A stretch of DNA of 64,000 nucleotides, from positions 1 through 64,000 of the forward strand of contig CAWUVK010000002.1 of NCBI GenBank assembly GCA_963926055.1, given 5' to 3'. Source of the DNA: CAJXJP01 sp963926055. GTDB taxonomy: Bacteria > Patescibacteriota > Gracilibacteria > BD1-5 > UBA6164. The translations under genes were made by a program, and so were the position numbers. Each line of letters begins with the position of its first letter. Position 1 is the stretch's first letter. The notes beneath the pieces were generated by a model. The model searched no databases. It saw only the letters and a program-made list of their open reading frames with translations, and was not told where the DNA came from. Shown piece after piece: positions 41,092 to 53,107 of the stretch.

Positions 41092-41133
41092 AAACAAACA
41101 CTATCGAGCCGTATCCTAGTGTTTTTTTGTTGC
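41092..41133 (+). terminator. Terminator after tRNA-Leu
   Basis: ACAAACACTA and TAGTGTTTTTTTGT pair with a 13-nt loop. Confidence 0.8.
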
Positions 41134-41213
41134 TAAAAAAATACATATAAAATTTTTATATGTATTTTTTACAACTTAAGTATAATACTATTACTATTTG
41201 ATAATTTATAATA

Positions 41214-41831
41214 ATGATAGAACTGTACAAAAAATTTAATTCTGATAAAGAATATACTTCTATAGGTTTATTTAGAGAACTCAATACAAAATTTAAAAAT
41301 ATCAAGCGAGTTTTATATCCAGGTTCTTATGTACATATTACACCATCTCTTATTTTTAAAGATGTTACCTACATAGATTCTTGTAAAAATACATATAAAT
41401 TTTATGAAAGTATTGAAGTAAAAAATTTTATATTCGAAAATAAAGAATATTCGTGAATACCTATATATGATTTTTACCAACAAGATTATAAGAATGATAT
41501 AAATGAGACTGAATCTTCATTTGATGTGATTATTTCTCAATATTGTGGTTTTGCATGAAGAGATACAAAAAAATACCTCAAAAAATGATGATTTTTGGTC
41601 TGTAACAATTCACATTGAGATGCTTCTATGGCATCATATGATCCAGATTATAAATTAATAGCTGTTTACAATAGAAAAAGTGATAATATATTTTCTATTT
41701 GTGATAAAAATTTAGAAAATTATTTAATTCCAAAAAATATCAATAAAACTTCAAAAGAAATCTTAGAAAAAACAATGAGAGGATTTGATTATACAAAATC
41801 CCCTTCTGGCTATATTTTTGAAAAACTATAA
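41214..41831 (+). CDS. Putative Rossmann-fold methyltransferase-like protein
   Basis: The protein has 205 residues. RVLYPGSYVHITPSLIFKD followed by VTYIDSCKNTYKFYE looks like the SAM-binding loop and acidic second strand of a class I methyltransferase, with the usual GxGxG reduced to PGSY. FDVIISQYCGFAG and YLKKGGFLVCNNSHGDASMA are further strand-like segments. It lacks a recognisable substrate domain. Six TGA-Gly codons split it under the standard code. It is flanked by terminators, so it is monocistronic. Function is inferred weakly. Confidence 0.5.
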
Positions 41832-41898
41832 AAATATAAGAAAACAATTCATATATTTTATAAATTATTTTTTCTACTATATATCAAATATATTATAT

Positions 41899-41941
41899 GC
41901 AAAATAAAAAAACTGATTTTTAAAAATCAGTTTTTTTATTT
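41899..41941. terminator. Bidirectional terminator
   Basis: AAAAAAACTGATTTTT and AAAAATCAGTTTTTTT form a perfect 16-bp stem between convergent genes. Confidence 0.85.
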
Positions 41942-44230
41942 TTTAGGAATTTTATAAACATCTAACAAATATTCAGCAATATCTCTGAAAATATATGATG
42001 ATGTAGAACCTCAGTAATTACTCGTTCTAGGTCTTTCTAGTTTTACAATAACTACAAACTTCGGATCTTCAGCTGGACCAAATCATGCAAAAGATGCGTT
42101 AGTAGAAGCAATACCATCTTCATATCAACCTCTTGATGCAATTTGTGCAGTACCTGTCTTCCCTGCTAAGTTATATCATTCAATATATCATTTTTTTGCT
42201 GCTCATTCTGCAACTCAATGAACTAAAAGTTTTGTCATAAGTTTTGAAGTAGATTCTTTGAGAACTCTTCTTTGTATTTCTGTTTTATAGGTAATAGTTT
42301 TTCCATCTGAAAACTCAATACTATCTACAATTCTTGGAGTATAATAAAGTCCTCAGTTAGCTATCACAGAATATGCAGCAGCCATTTGTAATGGAGTTAC
42401 TGACATACCTAAACCATATGAATTCGTATAAAATCTTGTGTCTCATAGTTTTGTCCAATTTTCTAATTTTCATGCTGTTTCTCATTCTAAAGTGATTCAA
42501 GTTTTAGAATCAAAACCAAAATTTTCAAAATAATTATAGACCATTAATTTTCATAATTTTTGTACCATACGGACAAATCAAACATTACATGAATAATCAA
42601 GTGCATTCGAAAAACTTTTTAATCCTCAACAATTTTTTTCATCAACATTTCCAATAGTAAAGGGTCAAACAGTAAGTTTATTATTATCTTGGTAGAGATC
42701 ATTTGGTCAAAATTCATTCGTATCTAATCATATCGAAAAAATAATTGATTTCATAATAGATCCTGGTTCATATAAAGATGAGATTGCATCATTTTGATAT
42801 ACTGCTGGTCAAAAATCATTTTTATATTTGTATTTTACTATAAGAGAATTTCATAATTCTTCTCTTGTTGCTTCTCTTAAAAAAATTTCTTTATTATCAT
42901 AAAAATATTTAATTCACTCTTGAGAATCTTCTACAAATACAGGATATCATAATAAATCTACTAATGGATTTGGATATTGAGAATAACGAACTTTTTCTAA
43001 TTCATATACATCAGAAAAATTATTAAGGTCATATGTTGGATAATTTGCCATTGATAAAACTCTTCATGTTTTTGGCTCCATAATAACAACTGTTCATTTA
43101 TTTGCTCTATATTTCTTTACTCATTCTTCTAAAATTTCTTCTACTTTTTTTTGTATATTTCTATCTATAGTTGTATGTATTTCAACTCCTTGAGTATCTC
43201 AAGAATTTTCATCTAATCAGATTGGGTTTATTATCCTCCCATAAATATCTTTTCTAGAAATAAGTTTTCCACTATTTCATTTTAAATAATCATCAAAATA
43301 TCACTCTAAACCATAATGACCTTTTCAACCTCCATCTACAAATCATGTTATTTGAGAAGCAATATTTTTTTCTGGGTAATATCTGTGTGGTCTAGGGTTA
43401 AGAATAACAAAACTTCCTACTCTCTCTTCCCTATTCATCAATCAACTTTTTAATGCTGTTTGTTCTTCTTCAAGATATTCTTTTACATATTCAGAAGCTG
43501 TAATAGAAAGTTTATTTAGGATAGGAACATAACGAATTTTTCTTTGTCTGAGAAGTGAATTAAGTCTATCTTCCTCGATATTCATGATTCCTGATAATTT
43601 TCCTACTACAGTTTCTAATTGAATTATTTCTTGTGGATTAGCATATACATAAGGAAAATTTGGATAAATTCATTGTAATCCTAATGCTTTTATAGCATCA
43701 ATTTTTACTTGATCAAGTTCCTTATCTATAAACACACTCGTAACATACTCTTGACTAATTTTATCATATAAGAAATCTCAAATTAATTTTTTTATATATT
43801 CTTGATTATATTGAAATTCTGGTAATTCTACTTTTTTTAAAAATCGTAAAACGTTATTATAACAATCATTTCGATTGGCTGTTTCACATGTTTCTTTATA
43901 TACAACATTCACGAGAAATTTTTGGAGATTTTGTTTTGATCATTCCACTTGTGGATCAATAGCAATATCGTATAAATTCAATGATGTCGCCAAAATAGTT
44001 CCATCATTGGTATCACTAAATATACTTCCTCTAGTAACTGGTACAGTTACTTCTCAAATTTGTTGATTATCAGCAAGTGATTGGTAAAATTCTTTATCAA
44101 AAACTGTATATTGAAAAATTTTACTCACGATAAATAAACAAAAAAAGATGAAAAATCATGCAACAAAATATAGTCTATTTATAGATTCAAATTTTTTTAT
44201 TAATTTTTGAATTTGTTTTTCTGCCCTCAT
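41936..44230 (-). CDS. Penicillin-binding protein 2-type transpeptidase
   Basis: The protein has 764 residues. A single N-terminal membrane helix (LYFVAGFFIFFCLFIVSKIF) is followed by the PBP dimerisation domain (TRGSIFSDTNDGTILATS). The transpeptidase domain has S491-I-M-K494 in YEPGSIMKSII, S547-C-N549 in ALDYSCNVGF, and K691-T-G in LAGKTGTAQ. It crosslinks peptidoglycan stem peptides on the outer face of the membrane, in either division (FtsI-like) or elongation (MrdA-like); I cannot separate these. The start is 11 nt after murL stops, so it shares that operon. TGA-Gly codons are frequent. Confidence 0.9.
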
Positions 44231-44241
44231 ATGTATTTTTA

Positions 44242-45615
44242 TTATAATATTTCTTTAAAATTTTTCGGTATAATATTATTTTCATCAATCTCAAATAATA
44301 ATTTTTCACTATTAATTCTTATTTTTTCATCAAAATTTGGTAACACTTTTTTCTCAAATATTTCTAAAATATATGGGAGATATTCTTTATTAGAATTTTT
44401 ATAACTATAATACATAGCTAAGGTAACTTCTTGGTTTGTCCCGACACATTCAAATGGTTTGAGTCACGAAATTCATAATAATTCACTAAATAAGGTTTCT
44501 AAATTTTTATTTTCATACAAATCTTTCCCAAAAATTTCTCTCATTTCATCTGATGATAGAAATGGATGTAACATAGTATAAACAAAAGCACATTTTGGAC
44601 AAGTATTACACCAAATTCCGGAATGATTTTTTTCTTTTATTATTTTAAAATTATTATTACAACTTGAAAAAACACTAAAATATTTTTTTCATAACTGAGA
44701 AAATAATTTTGCAATTTTTATTTCATACATTCCTCTCAAAAGAGAAAAATATTTTATTTTTTCTGAAATATTTTTTTCTACATAATTTTTTAAATCCACT
44801 TCAAATTCTAGAGATTTACTCCATTGATGATTAATTTCTACTCATTCCCAAAGTGTATTTCCAAAATTTGCTGATAATTCATTTGATAAAACCAAATATT
44901 TATAATCATAAATATACGCAACACAATACATTACAAAAGCAATAATTCCTGTAATTGGAACATGACCGTTAAAATATCCTTCTTTATTGAGTTGAAATAA
45001 GTTTTCAGAAATTTTTCTGCTCACGAAAAAATTATTTTTATCAGAAATATTTATACAATCTTGTTTAATACTATCAATTTTTCAAAATACAAATGTATCA
45101 AATTCAAAATTATTTTTTGCCAATAATTCTAAACTGACAATAGAGTCTTTTCCTCATCAAATTGGAACGAGTGATTTTTCAGAAACATTAAATTCTTTTT
45201 TTTCAATATTTCTATCTGAAACACATTCAAATTGAAATAAATTTTTTGGAGAAATTTTGTTTTGAAATAAAAATTCTCAAAGTCAGTTGATGTAAAATTT
45301 TTTCCAAAAACCTAGAGATTCTTCATCTATATTTCAAGATTTAATTATTAACTTTTCAGTCGGATATGCTTTATAATAACTAATTCATAAAGCTAAATGA
45401 AGATGAAATAATAAATTTTCTAAAATAGCAAAATCAATATCTGGGCGAATATCGAATCTAGAGTCATCAAAGTCAATTATTTCTTCAAAACCTTTTGTAT
45501 TCGCAGGATTTTTTTCGTCTAATAAACTATAGTAAAAATGAGCTTTCATTTCAGCTACATCAAATCTATAGGTCTCAAAGATAAATTTTCTTGAACGTGG
45601 TGCATAATCTTGCAT
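44242..45615 (-). CDS. murL: MurL-like UDP-MurNAc-L-Ala-L-Glu epimerase
   Basis: The protein has 457 residues. The ATP-pyrophosphatase-type loop LVPIGGGKDSIVSLELL is followed by KYLVLSNELSANFGNT, VEINHQWSKSLEFEVDLKNY, SCNNNFKIIKE, GIWCNTCPKCAFVYTML and SGLKPFECVGTNQE. This order matches MurL, which converts UDP-MurNAc-L-Ala-L-Glu to the D-Glu form and so replaces the usual MurI/MurD route. Its partner MurD2 is not in the window. The gene is followed at 11 nt by the PBP2 gene, consistent with a cell-wall operon. All evidence is from sequence pattern. Confidence 0.82.
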
Positions 45616-45683
45616 ATTTTTGAGAGATTTTTAAAAGTAATTTTTCTTATATTACTTCGCAATTAGTATTTTTCAATTTTAAT

Positions 45684-45711
45684 TTGTCATTTTATTATTT
45701 TTTCATATAAT
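45684..45711 (+). promoter_or_regulatory. rpsO promoter
   Basis: TTGTCA (45684-45689), a 16-nt spacer and TATAAT (45706-45711) give a leader of about 60 nt before rpsO, where S15 autoregulation often takes place. Confidence 0.7.
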
Positions 45712-45778
45712 CTGCTGGCTGATGTTACTAGTGTATTTTCTGGTCATCACACTATTTTTATTATGTAAAATACATATT

Positions 45779-46048
45779 ATGGCTGTTACTAAAGAAGTAA
45801 AACAACAAATCGTAGCCGATTTTGGTGAAAAAGCTGGAGACACTGGTACTCCTGCTGTACAAGTTGCAATTTTAACTGCAGAAATCGAAAATTTAAAAGA
45901 TCACTTACAAGAACATAAAAAAGATAACCACTCAAGAAGAGGTATCTTAAAAATGGTAGCTAAAAGAAGAAAACTTCTTGCTTACTTAAAATCAAAAGAT
46001 GTTGAAAAATATAACAATGTAATTGAAAAATTATCTCTTAGAAAATAA
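45779..46048 (+). CDS. rpsO: Ribosomal protein uS15
   Basis: The protein has 89 residues, the standard length. GDTGTPAVQVAILTAEIENL, HKKDNHSRRGILKMVAKRRK and LLAYLKSKDVEKYNNVI are the 16S rRNA-binding helices of S15. All glycines are GGN, with no UGA, consistent with a highly expressed gene avoiding the reassigned codon. A strong TTGTCA-N16-TATAAT promoter lies 68 nt upstream. The ATG at 45779 is preferred to upstream in-frame starts because it gives the canonical N-terminus. A terminator follows. Confidence 0.97.
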   Translation: MAVTKEVKQQIVADFGEKAGDTGTPAVQVAILTAEIENLKDHLQEHKKDNHSRRGILKMVAKRRKLLAYLKSKDVEKYNNVIEKLSLRK

Positions 46049-46065
46049 TTTTTACATTCATTTTT

Positions 46066-46106
46066 TAATAAAAAAACCAGAAAAACTTTGTTTTTCTGGT
46101 TTTTTT
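46066..46106. terminator. Bidirectional terminator
   Basis: AAAAAACCAGAAAAA and TTTTTCTGGTTTTTTT form a 15-bp stem serving rpsO and the opposing rel gene. Confidence 0.85.
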
Positions 46107-48327
46107 ATAATTCTTCTGATTTATAATTTATTAAATCATCTGCAAATGTCATTTGAATTCTTTCTATAAATCTATCTATTACCATAAAATCATGATTTTG
46201 CACTTTTAATTTTAAATCAAAAGACATATACATATTTCATAATTTTTTCGATAATATTTCATCTATATCAATTTGCATAGAAAATATTATTTCTGTAAGT
46301 ACTTTTAATATTCCAGTATTATTTTTGAATACAATATTGATATGATATCATAATTCTTCGTCTTGAGTTCCTAGAATATAGGCTGGTAATAATCTATCTT
46401 TATTTACTCAACTGAGAATTTTACAATCACGTCTATGAATCGTAAATTTTCAAAATGAATTAATATGCGCTACGATTTCAAGTGGTAGAGTTCTTCTACA
46501 ACAATAACAACGTTTATAATCTAAGTTGGACTCACCTCAAATAATAATATTATTTATACTTGTATCGATTTCACAGATATCTTTTTTATCTGAAATATCT
46601 TCCAATTCAACGATTTCATCATTCTTTTTTTCTTCAATTCTATCAAAAATAAGCTGGTTTGCAGCAATTATTTTCTTTATAACACTATTTGGATTGAGAC
46701 TTAAATTCCCTACTTGTTCAAGTAATTGCCAACGTTCTTCTTGAGAATAAACTCTATCATTGAGATTTTTTAATAACGTCATATCCTTATCTAGTCACTC
46801 GTGTCAGAGTTTTTTGAGATATTTATTTACTAAATCTTTTCATCTTTCTCTGTGGATATCTTTATCTTCTTTTTTCAAAAATCATTTAATTGCATTTTTT
46901 GCTTTTGCTGTTTTTACAAATCAAATCCAAAAAGGATTTGGTTTTTTATTTTTATCAATTACTAATTCTACCCTATCTCCATTATGAAGTTCTTGATCAA
47001 GTGGATGAACTTTTTCATTCACTCGAGCAATACTTAAATGATCTCATAAATCAGTATGTAAATAATATGCAAAATCTACTGGAGTTGATCCATGAGGAAG
47101 ATTAATGAGATCTCATTTTGGAGTAAAAACAAAAATTCTATTTTTAAATAGATCAATTTTAAGTGACCCCATAAAATCATTATCTTCCAAATTTTGAGCT
47201 ACCTCTTTGAGTTCTTTTACCCAGTCAACTTCTTTTGAAACTACAGATCATCTTTCCTTATATTCAAAATGAGCTGCGACTCAAATATCCGAATATTGTT
47301 TCATTTCAAAAGTTTTAATTTGGATTTCAGTTGGTTGTTGTCTATGTTGTTTTAATAATCAAACAACTGTTGTATGGATACTTTTATATCCATTTGGCTT
47401 TGGCAATGCTATATAATCTTTGAATCTATATGGAAGTGGAGACCATTGATTATGGATAATACCTAAAGTTTTATAACAGTCAGATAGATCTTTTACAATA
47501 ATTCTTGTCCCAAAAATATCATATAAATTTTTTATATCACTGAGTCATTTTTTTTGCATTTTTTTATAAATCGAAAACATAGATTTTACTCTGTAATCGA
47601 TTTCAAAATTTTCTATCTCATTTCAAATAACTTGAGTAATTTCTTGTTTTGCATCTCTCATAAATGCTTCACTTGATTGTTCGAGCGATTTGAGTTGTTT
47701 TGCTATATTTTTATATTCTTTTGGATGAAGTATTTTAAAACATTCTTCATCAAGAGAATTTTTTAAGTTATAGAGTCATAATCTATCAGCAATTGGAGAA
47801 AATATATTGAGTGTTTCGAGTGCAATTTTTTCTCTTTTTTCTGGTTTTGGATGATATTTTAAAGTTTGCATATTATGAAGTCTATCTGAGAGTTTCACAA
47901 ATATTACTCTCAAATCTTCTGCCATAGCGATAAACATTTTTCTCAAACTTCCAATTTCACGCTGCTTTCATTTATAACGAACATTTGAAAGTTTTGCTAA
48001 TCATTCACATAAAAATGCTACTTCATCTCAAAAGACTTCATAAATATCTTCTTTTGTTTTTGGAGTATCTTCAATAACGTCATGTAATAAACAAGCTTGA
48101 ATGGTATGAATATCTGGTTGAAGAGAAAGTAATATATCAGTTGCTTCTACTGGATGAATAATATATGGGTCTCCTGATTTTCTCATTTGCCCTTCATGCG
48201 CATCACGAGCATAAATATACGCATTCCAAATTTGCTCATGAATATGAGCTGGAGTGTAGCCTGTCATATATTTTTTTACTTTTCTAATGATGGATTCGAC
48301 TTTTTTATCTATCTTTATATACGACAT
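46105..48327 (-). CDS. rel: Bifunctional (p)ppGpp synthetase/hydrolase
   Basis: The protein has 740 residues. The hydrolase HD domain is intact: YIIHPVEATDIL, CLLHDVIEDTPKT and KLSDRLHNMQTL. The synthetase domain shows KNLYDIFGTRIIVKD, YRFKDYIALPKPNGYKSIHT with the RxKD motif of bifunctional enzymes rather than the RelA-type ExDD. A TGS domain (FVFTPKGDLINLPHGSTPVD), a Cys-containing segment (YKRCYCCRRTLP and IHRRDCKIL) and a C-terminal ACT-like region follow. It makes and degrades the alarmone under starvation. It is monocistronic; its promoter lies in the 138-nt divergent spacer with the pilin gene. Confidence 0.95.
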
Positions 48328-48465
48328 ACTATATTTATTAAAAATATTTATAATAGAGTATATACTTTCTATGAAGAAAAATCAACTCTAATTTTTAATT
48401 TTTTCTTTACTTCGTTTCAAAAAATTATATTATAAAATAGTTTATATACTATTTTTATACTTCCT

Positions 48466-49239
48466 ATGAAAAATATTTCAAATAAAGCCTTTACGCTCGT
48501 AGAATTACTCGTTGTTATTACTATCTTAGCTATTATTTCAGTAGTTGCATACCAAAATTTTGGTGGTGCAGTTGATAAAGCAAATGCTGGAAGAAAAATT
48601 GGTGACGTTGCTACTATTGAAAGTTCATTAATGCAATATAAAGCTGATAAGAATTATTATCCTAAAGTTGGTGAATATTCATATGAAAATTTATGGTGAT
48701 ATACAGGTGCAACAACTGCATCTAAATCAAATTTAATTCAAGTTACATATGATGGAGATTCTATTGCTAGTGTTGTAGCTTCTAATGGTGGTGGAACAAT
48801 TTCAGGTTCTGGAACAATTGGGCAAATTGGTGCTAAAGGTACTATAGGGAAAGATCAATTAGGAAAATATTTATCAAAAGATTTATATGATCCAGAAGTT
48901 GGTGATATAAAAGTTTGATCAAATGCAGATATGATTGATCAAGGTATTGGTAGATATGTTTATGGTGTTTATAAAAAATCATTTAATTGGACTTCAAATA
49001 ATCAAGAATGAAATTATTATAATATAGCATTCACACTGAAACAAGAAGGTGAAGAATGATATATTACAAAAATTGTTTGAGATTATGATAAGTCGAATTT
49101 TTCTAATCCAGAAGATTATCCAGAAACATTAATTGGTTCAGGCCCAACAAATGTATTACTCAATGAATCAATTCAAAATGCTTCAAGTAATTCAGGTGAT
49201 TATGGTATTCCATATGCTGTTACTGATTTTGCACAATAA
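48466..49239 (+). CDS. Type IV pilin-like protein
   Basis: The protein has 257 residues. The N-terminus MKNISNKAFTLVELLVVITI is a class III prepilin signal with Ala at the cleavage point; the helix continues to about residue 30. The head contains YKADKNYYPKVGEYSYENLW, a Gly/Ser/Thr-rich low-complexity segment (SNGGGTISGSGTIGQIG) and SKDLYDPEVGDIKV. It has no Cys. It is better expressed-looking than the other pilins, with more GGN than TGA codons, and may be a major pilin. It is followed by a strong terminator. Confidence 0.85.
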
Positions 49240-49268
49240 AAAAATCCCTTTTGGGATTTTTTTATTTT
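49237..49268. terminator. Bidirectional terminator
   Basis: AAAAAATCCC-TTTT-GGGATTTTTTT hairpin between convergent genes. Confidence 0.85.
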
Positions 49269-49918
49269 TCTAAAATTGTGATAAAATTTCTGTCATTTTC
49301 AAATAATCTATTTTCTATTATTTTAAATCAAACTTCTTGAGATAATATTTTTAGTTCATCTAAAGAAAAACAATGATAATATCTATCGTTTCAAGCGAGT
49401 TTAATATTAAAGTCTACACTCCCAAATTCATTTTGAGAATTTTCTATTTCAGCTTGTGAATATCTTTTTTTATTTAAATCAGAATTTAAGGCCCAATTTG
49501 TCATAAAAATTCTTCATCATTTTTCTAATAAATCAAATGCTTGTTCTAAAACTATTTTTCTATCCGCAATATTTTGTAAATGATGAAAAGATGCATAGAA
49601 AAAAATATCAGAATATTTATTTTCTAAATTATCTAAATCTAACATATTTAATTCATCAAAATTGAAATCTGAATAATCTTTTCTAGCTTCTTCGAGTAAT
49701 CATAATGATAAATCAACTCCGTTATAATTATTTTTATTTATTTTTTTTCAAAAGATATTTATTAATTCTCATAAAAATCTTCAGTTACCACATCAAACAT
49801 CTAATATTTTAGTAGTATCAAAAATATCTAATTTTTGTAAAAAATATTCCATTTCTTCCCATTTCATATTTTTACGAGATTTCGAAAATGTCTTTGCAAA
49901 ATTATTATAATCTACCAT
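49262..49918 (-). CDS. SAM-dependent methyltransferase
   Basis: The protein has 218 residues. Motif I is TKILDVGCGNGRFLGEL, followed by NYNGVDLSLGLLEEARKD (acidic strand 2), DIFFYASFHHLQNIADR (post-II) and LLEKGGRIFMTNWALN. The layout and SFHHL segment resemble the tRNA wobble-uridine methyltransferases of the Trm9/ALKBH8 type, but small-molecule methyltransferases share it. It lies 25 nt after argS, so co-transcription with a tRNA-related gene gives slight support for a tRNA role. Confidence 0.78.
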
Positions 49919-49943
49919 TATTTATTTTATTCTATAGTTAAAA

Positions 49944-51707
49944 TTACATCTTTTCTGGCATATCAATACCAAGAATTCAAAATGATTCTTTGAGTGTTTG
50001 AGAAAATACTTCTACGAGTTGTAAACGAATCATTTTTTTAGATTCATCTTCTTCATTTAAAATATGTACGCTATTATAAAAACTATTAAAAGACTTCGTT
50101 AATTCAAAAGCATATTTACATAAATGGTGAGGCATATTTGTATCTGCTGTTTTTGATAGTATTTCTTTGTATGAATTTAAGTTTTTGACTAAGTCTATTT
50201 CTTCAGATTCACAAAATTTTCAACTTACAGTAGAATCTAAATCATTTCAAAAATTTTCTAAAATTCTTCTCGCTCTTACGTACGCATATTGAATATATGG
50301 TCATGAGTTCCCTTCAAAGGTCATAAATTCATCCCAATCAAAAATCATATCAGTTTCACGAGATTTTTTTAAGTGACCATATTTGATCGCTCAAATTCAA
50401 ATAATTTTCCCTAAATTATCTAATTCTTCTCAAGAAATATCATCTCTTTTTTCTAAAATAATAGCTTTTGCTCTATCTTGAGCTTCTTGGAGTAAATCTG
50501 ACATTCTGATAATATTTCATTTTCTCGTAGAAAATGGCCCATCTTTTCCAGAAATAAAACCATTATATGCATGAAATAACTCAGTTTTATGATCTTGCGT
50601 CAATCCATCTAACCAACCAGCTTGCGTTGCTATTTCAAAAGCTTGTCTAAAATGAAGTTGCTGACGTACATCAACAAAATACACAATTTTGTCTGGTGAC
50701 CAATTTTGGATTCTATACTTTATACATGCTAAATCACTTGCTAAATATCCATGGGTTCCATCTCTTTTTTGTAAAATACAAGATGATAGTTTTGATTCAT
50801 CAGAAAATTCTACTCAAACAGAATTATCATCGTTTTTTGTTGCAATTCCCTTTTCTACTAACTCATCTACAATTGCATGCATATCGTCTGTTAAATCTGG
50901 ATAATTTTCCATCTTTGGGAGACCTAAACCTTCATAAAAACTCTCTCAAATATTATATTGAGGAAATACATTGAGTTGATTAAGGTTTTCATTCATAGCT
51001 TTTATAGAATATGAAGTGAACTCTGCCCAAAGTTTTTTTGATTCCTCATCACCTTGAGATAATAATTTAAAAGTATTTCTTGCCTGTTCTTCTAATGATT
51101 CATCATTTTGAGCCTCTGCTGTTATTTTTACATATAAATCGAGTAAATACTCAATTGCATTTTCATGAAGTTTTTCTTCTTCTCACCAAAGCTTATAAGC
51201 AGTAATCAGTTTACCAAAAATAATACCCCAATCTCAAATATGACTATCAGAAATAACATTATACCCTAGATGTTTATAAACATTTATCATTGCCTGCCCA
51301 ATATTTGGAGTACACATATGTCAGATATGAAGTGGTTTTCCTACATTTGCACCAATATAATCGATAATAATTTTTTCATTATTTCAAATATTTGAATATA
51401 AATGTGCTTCTAAATTTTCATACATATTTTTGAGTGCATCAACAAAAATTTGTTTAGAAACTTTGAAATTTAAATATGGTCCAGCTGCATTTGCATCTTC
51501 TATTAATGTTTCACTTTTTAAAAGTTCTACTAATTCGTTTGCTATTATCGCTGGATTTTTTCTTGTATCTTTTGATAAGACAAAACAACCAAAAGCAAAA
51601 TCTCATAGATCTTTTTTTGGTGGAAATTCTAACTTAATTTCTTCTAAAGCAATATTATAATTTGTTTGAATAATAGTTTGTAATAATTGTTGAATTTGTT
51701 TTTCCAT
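49944..51707 (-). CDS. argS: Arginyl-tRNA synthetase
   Basis: The protein has 587 residues. The HIGH motif is in GANVGKPLHIGHMCTPNIGQ. KMSKS is replaced by FSTRKGNIIRMSDLL, as usual for ArgRS. The anticodon-binding domain has GNSGPYIQYAYVRARRIL and ends with an ILNEEDESKKMIRLQLVEV type helix and LKESFGILGIDMPEKM. The N-terminal domain of about 110 residues is the usual tRNA D-loop binding additional domain. It precedes a methyltransferase gene by 25 nt. TGA-Gly codons are moderately frequent. Confidence 0.97.
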
Positions 51708-51878
51708 ATAATTTATAATATATAATAAATTTTGCGATATTATACAAAAAAATCATAAAAAATAAATATTTTTTGTGATTTGAAATGCATAATAATAAAA
51801 TTCTTCTTGATTATTAAAAGAATAATGATATATTTTGAAAAGTAATATATATTTATTAATTATTTATATAGTTTAAGT
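51708..51878. promoter_or_regulatory. Divergent promoter region
   Basis: This AT-rich spacer of 171 bases lies between argS and the AAA ATPase gene. It contains several TATAAT-like strings; no single promoter is assigned. Confidence 0.3.
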
Positions 51879-53075
51879 ATGACAAAATTTACATTAACAA
51901 ATCATAAAGATCAATTATTTGAAACATCTATCTTTTTTCAACATTCTGAAAAGATAAGAGAGATTATAGAAAAATTAAATTCTAAAAGAGTAGTTATTAT
52001 TAATGGAATTCATAATGCTTGAAAAACAAGTATAATGAACGAACTTATAAAAAAAATCTGAAGAGAAAAAGAGGTTTTTCACTTTGATAAACATTATGAT
52101 CTAGAAAATCAAATTAAATCTTGATATGATTTACAAAAATTCTTTATTCAAGAAGTGAAAAGAAATACTCACATAAAAATTATTATTTTAAAAAATATAA
52201 ATAAAATTGATAAAATAAAAGATTTTTTAAATTTTGTATACCTAGACAGTAGCAAATATAAAATTATAATCATTTCAAATACAATTAAAATAAATAATTG
52301 TGATGAAGTAAATATATATCCAGAAAAAATAAATAATATTTGAAAATATTATGATATAGAAAATCAACTACTCTATGGAACATTTCCTGAAGTACTCCTT
52401 TTGTGACATAATCATTTTAGAAAGAAGCATTTAAAACTTATGCTCAATGATATTTTCACCAAAGATATTTATCATAGTTTTTGAGTAAAAAATATATGAT
52501 TATTTGATTTTTTTATTCGTTATTTATCTAAAAACAATATGTTCTTTTCATTAAGAGAACTTCATAAATGCATAAATATACATATACAAATATCACTAAA
52601 AACAATAATAGACTATACAAGTTTTTCTCAGCAATCAAAAATAATATTCTGAGTAAATCCATATGATTTTAAAAAGTGAAAAATAATATCTACGAAATCA
52701 AAATATTATTTCACAGACACTTGAATGAGAAATTCATTATGTTTATTTTGTAATTGCCCTCAAACAAGAAAAGAAAATTTGCTTTTTCAGCAACTCTTAG
52801 CATATTGATATGAAGTTTTTGCTGGAATTAATTGAACCTATGAATTTAATTTTTATATTAAAAAAGACCAAAAAAATATTTGTATAAATTTTTGAGATTT
52901 TCAAGATAAAACAGAAATTAAAAAAGAAATTAATAAATTAAACAAAGTTCCAGTGAATTGAAAAAAATATTTAATAACTCAAAATATTGAAGATCTCAAT
53001 ATTAGGAAATATATATATGAAGATGTCGAAATAATTTCCTATGAAAATTTATTTAAAAAAATATTTTTTTCATAA
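51879..53075 (+). CDS. AAA ATPase (archaeal-ATPase/DUF4143-like)
   Basis: The protein has 398 residues. The P-loop INGIHNAGKTSIMNELIKKI lies at about residues 42-60, followed by IKIIILKNINKIDKIKDFL (Walker B position, degenerate). Later segments YGTFPEVLLLGHN and the C-terminal part resemble the DUF4143 nuclease-like region. Members are often of unknown function and patchily distributed. This one is unusually Ile/Lys/Asn-rich and lacks clear acidic Walker B residues. It is monocistronic with a terminator. Likely laterally mobile in the past, but it uses many TGA codons. Confidence 0.68.
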
Positions 53076-53107
53076 AAAAAACCTAACTTTTAGTTAGGTT
53101 TTTTTAG
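53074..53107. terminator. Bidirectional terminator
   Basis: AAAAAACCTAACT-TTT-AGTTAGGTTTTTT perfect stem between convergent genes; it overlaps the opposing stop codon. Confidence 0.85.
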
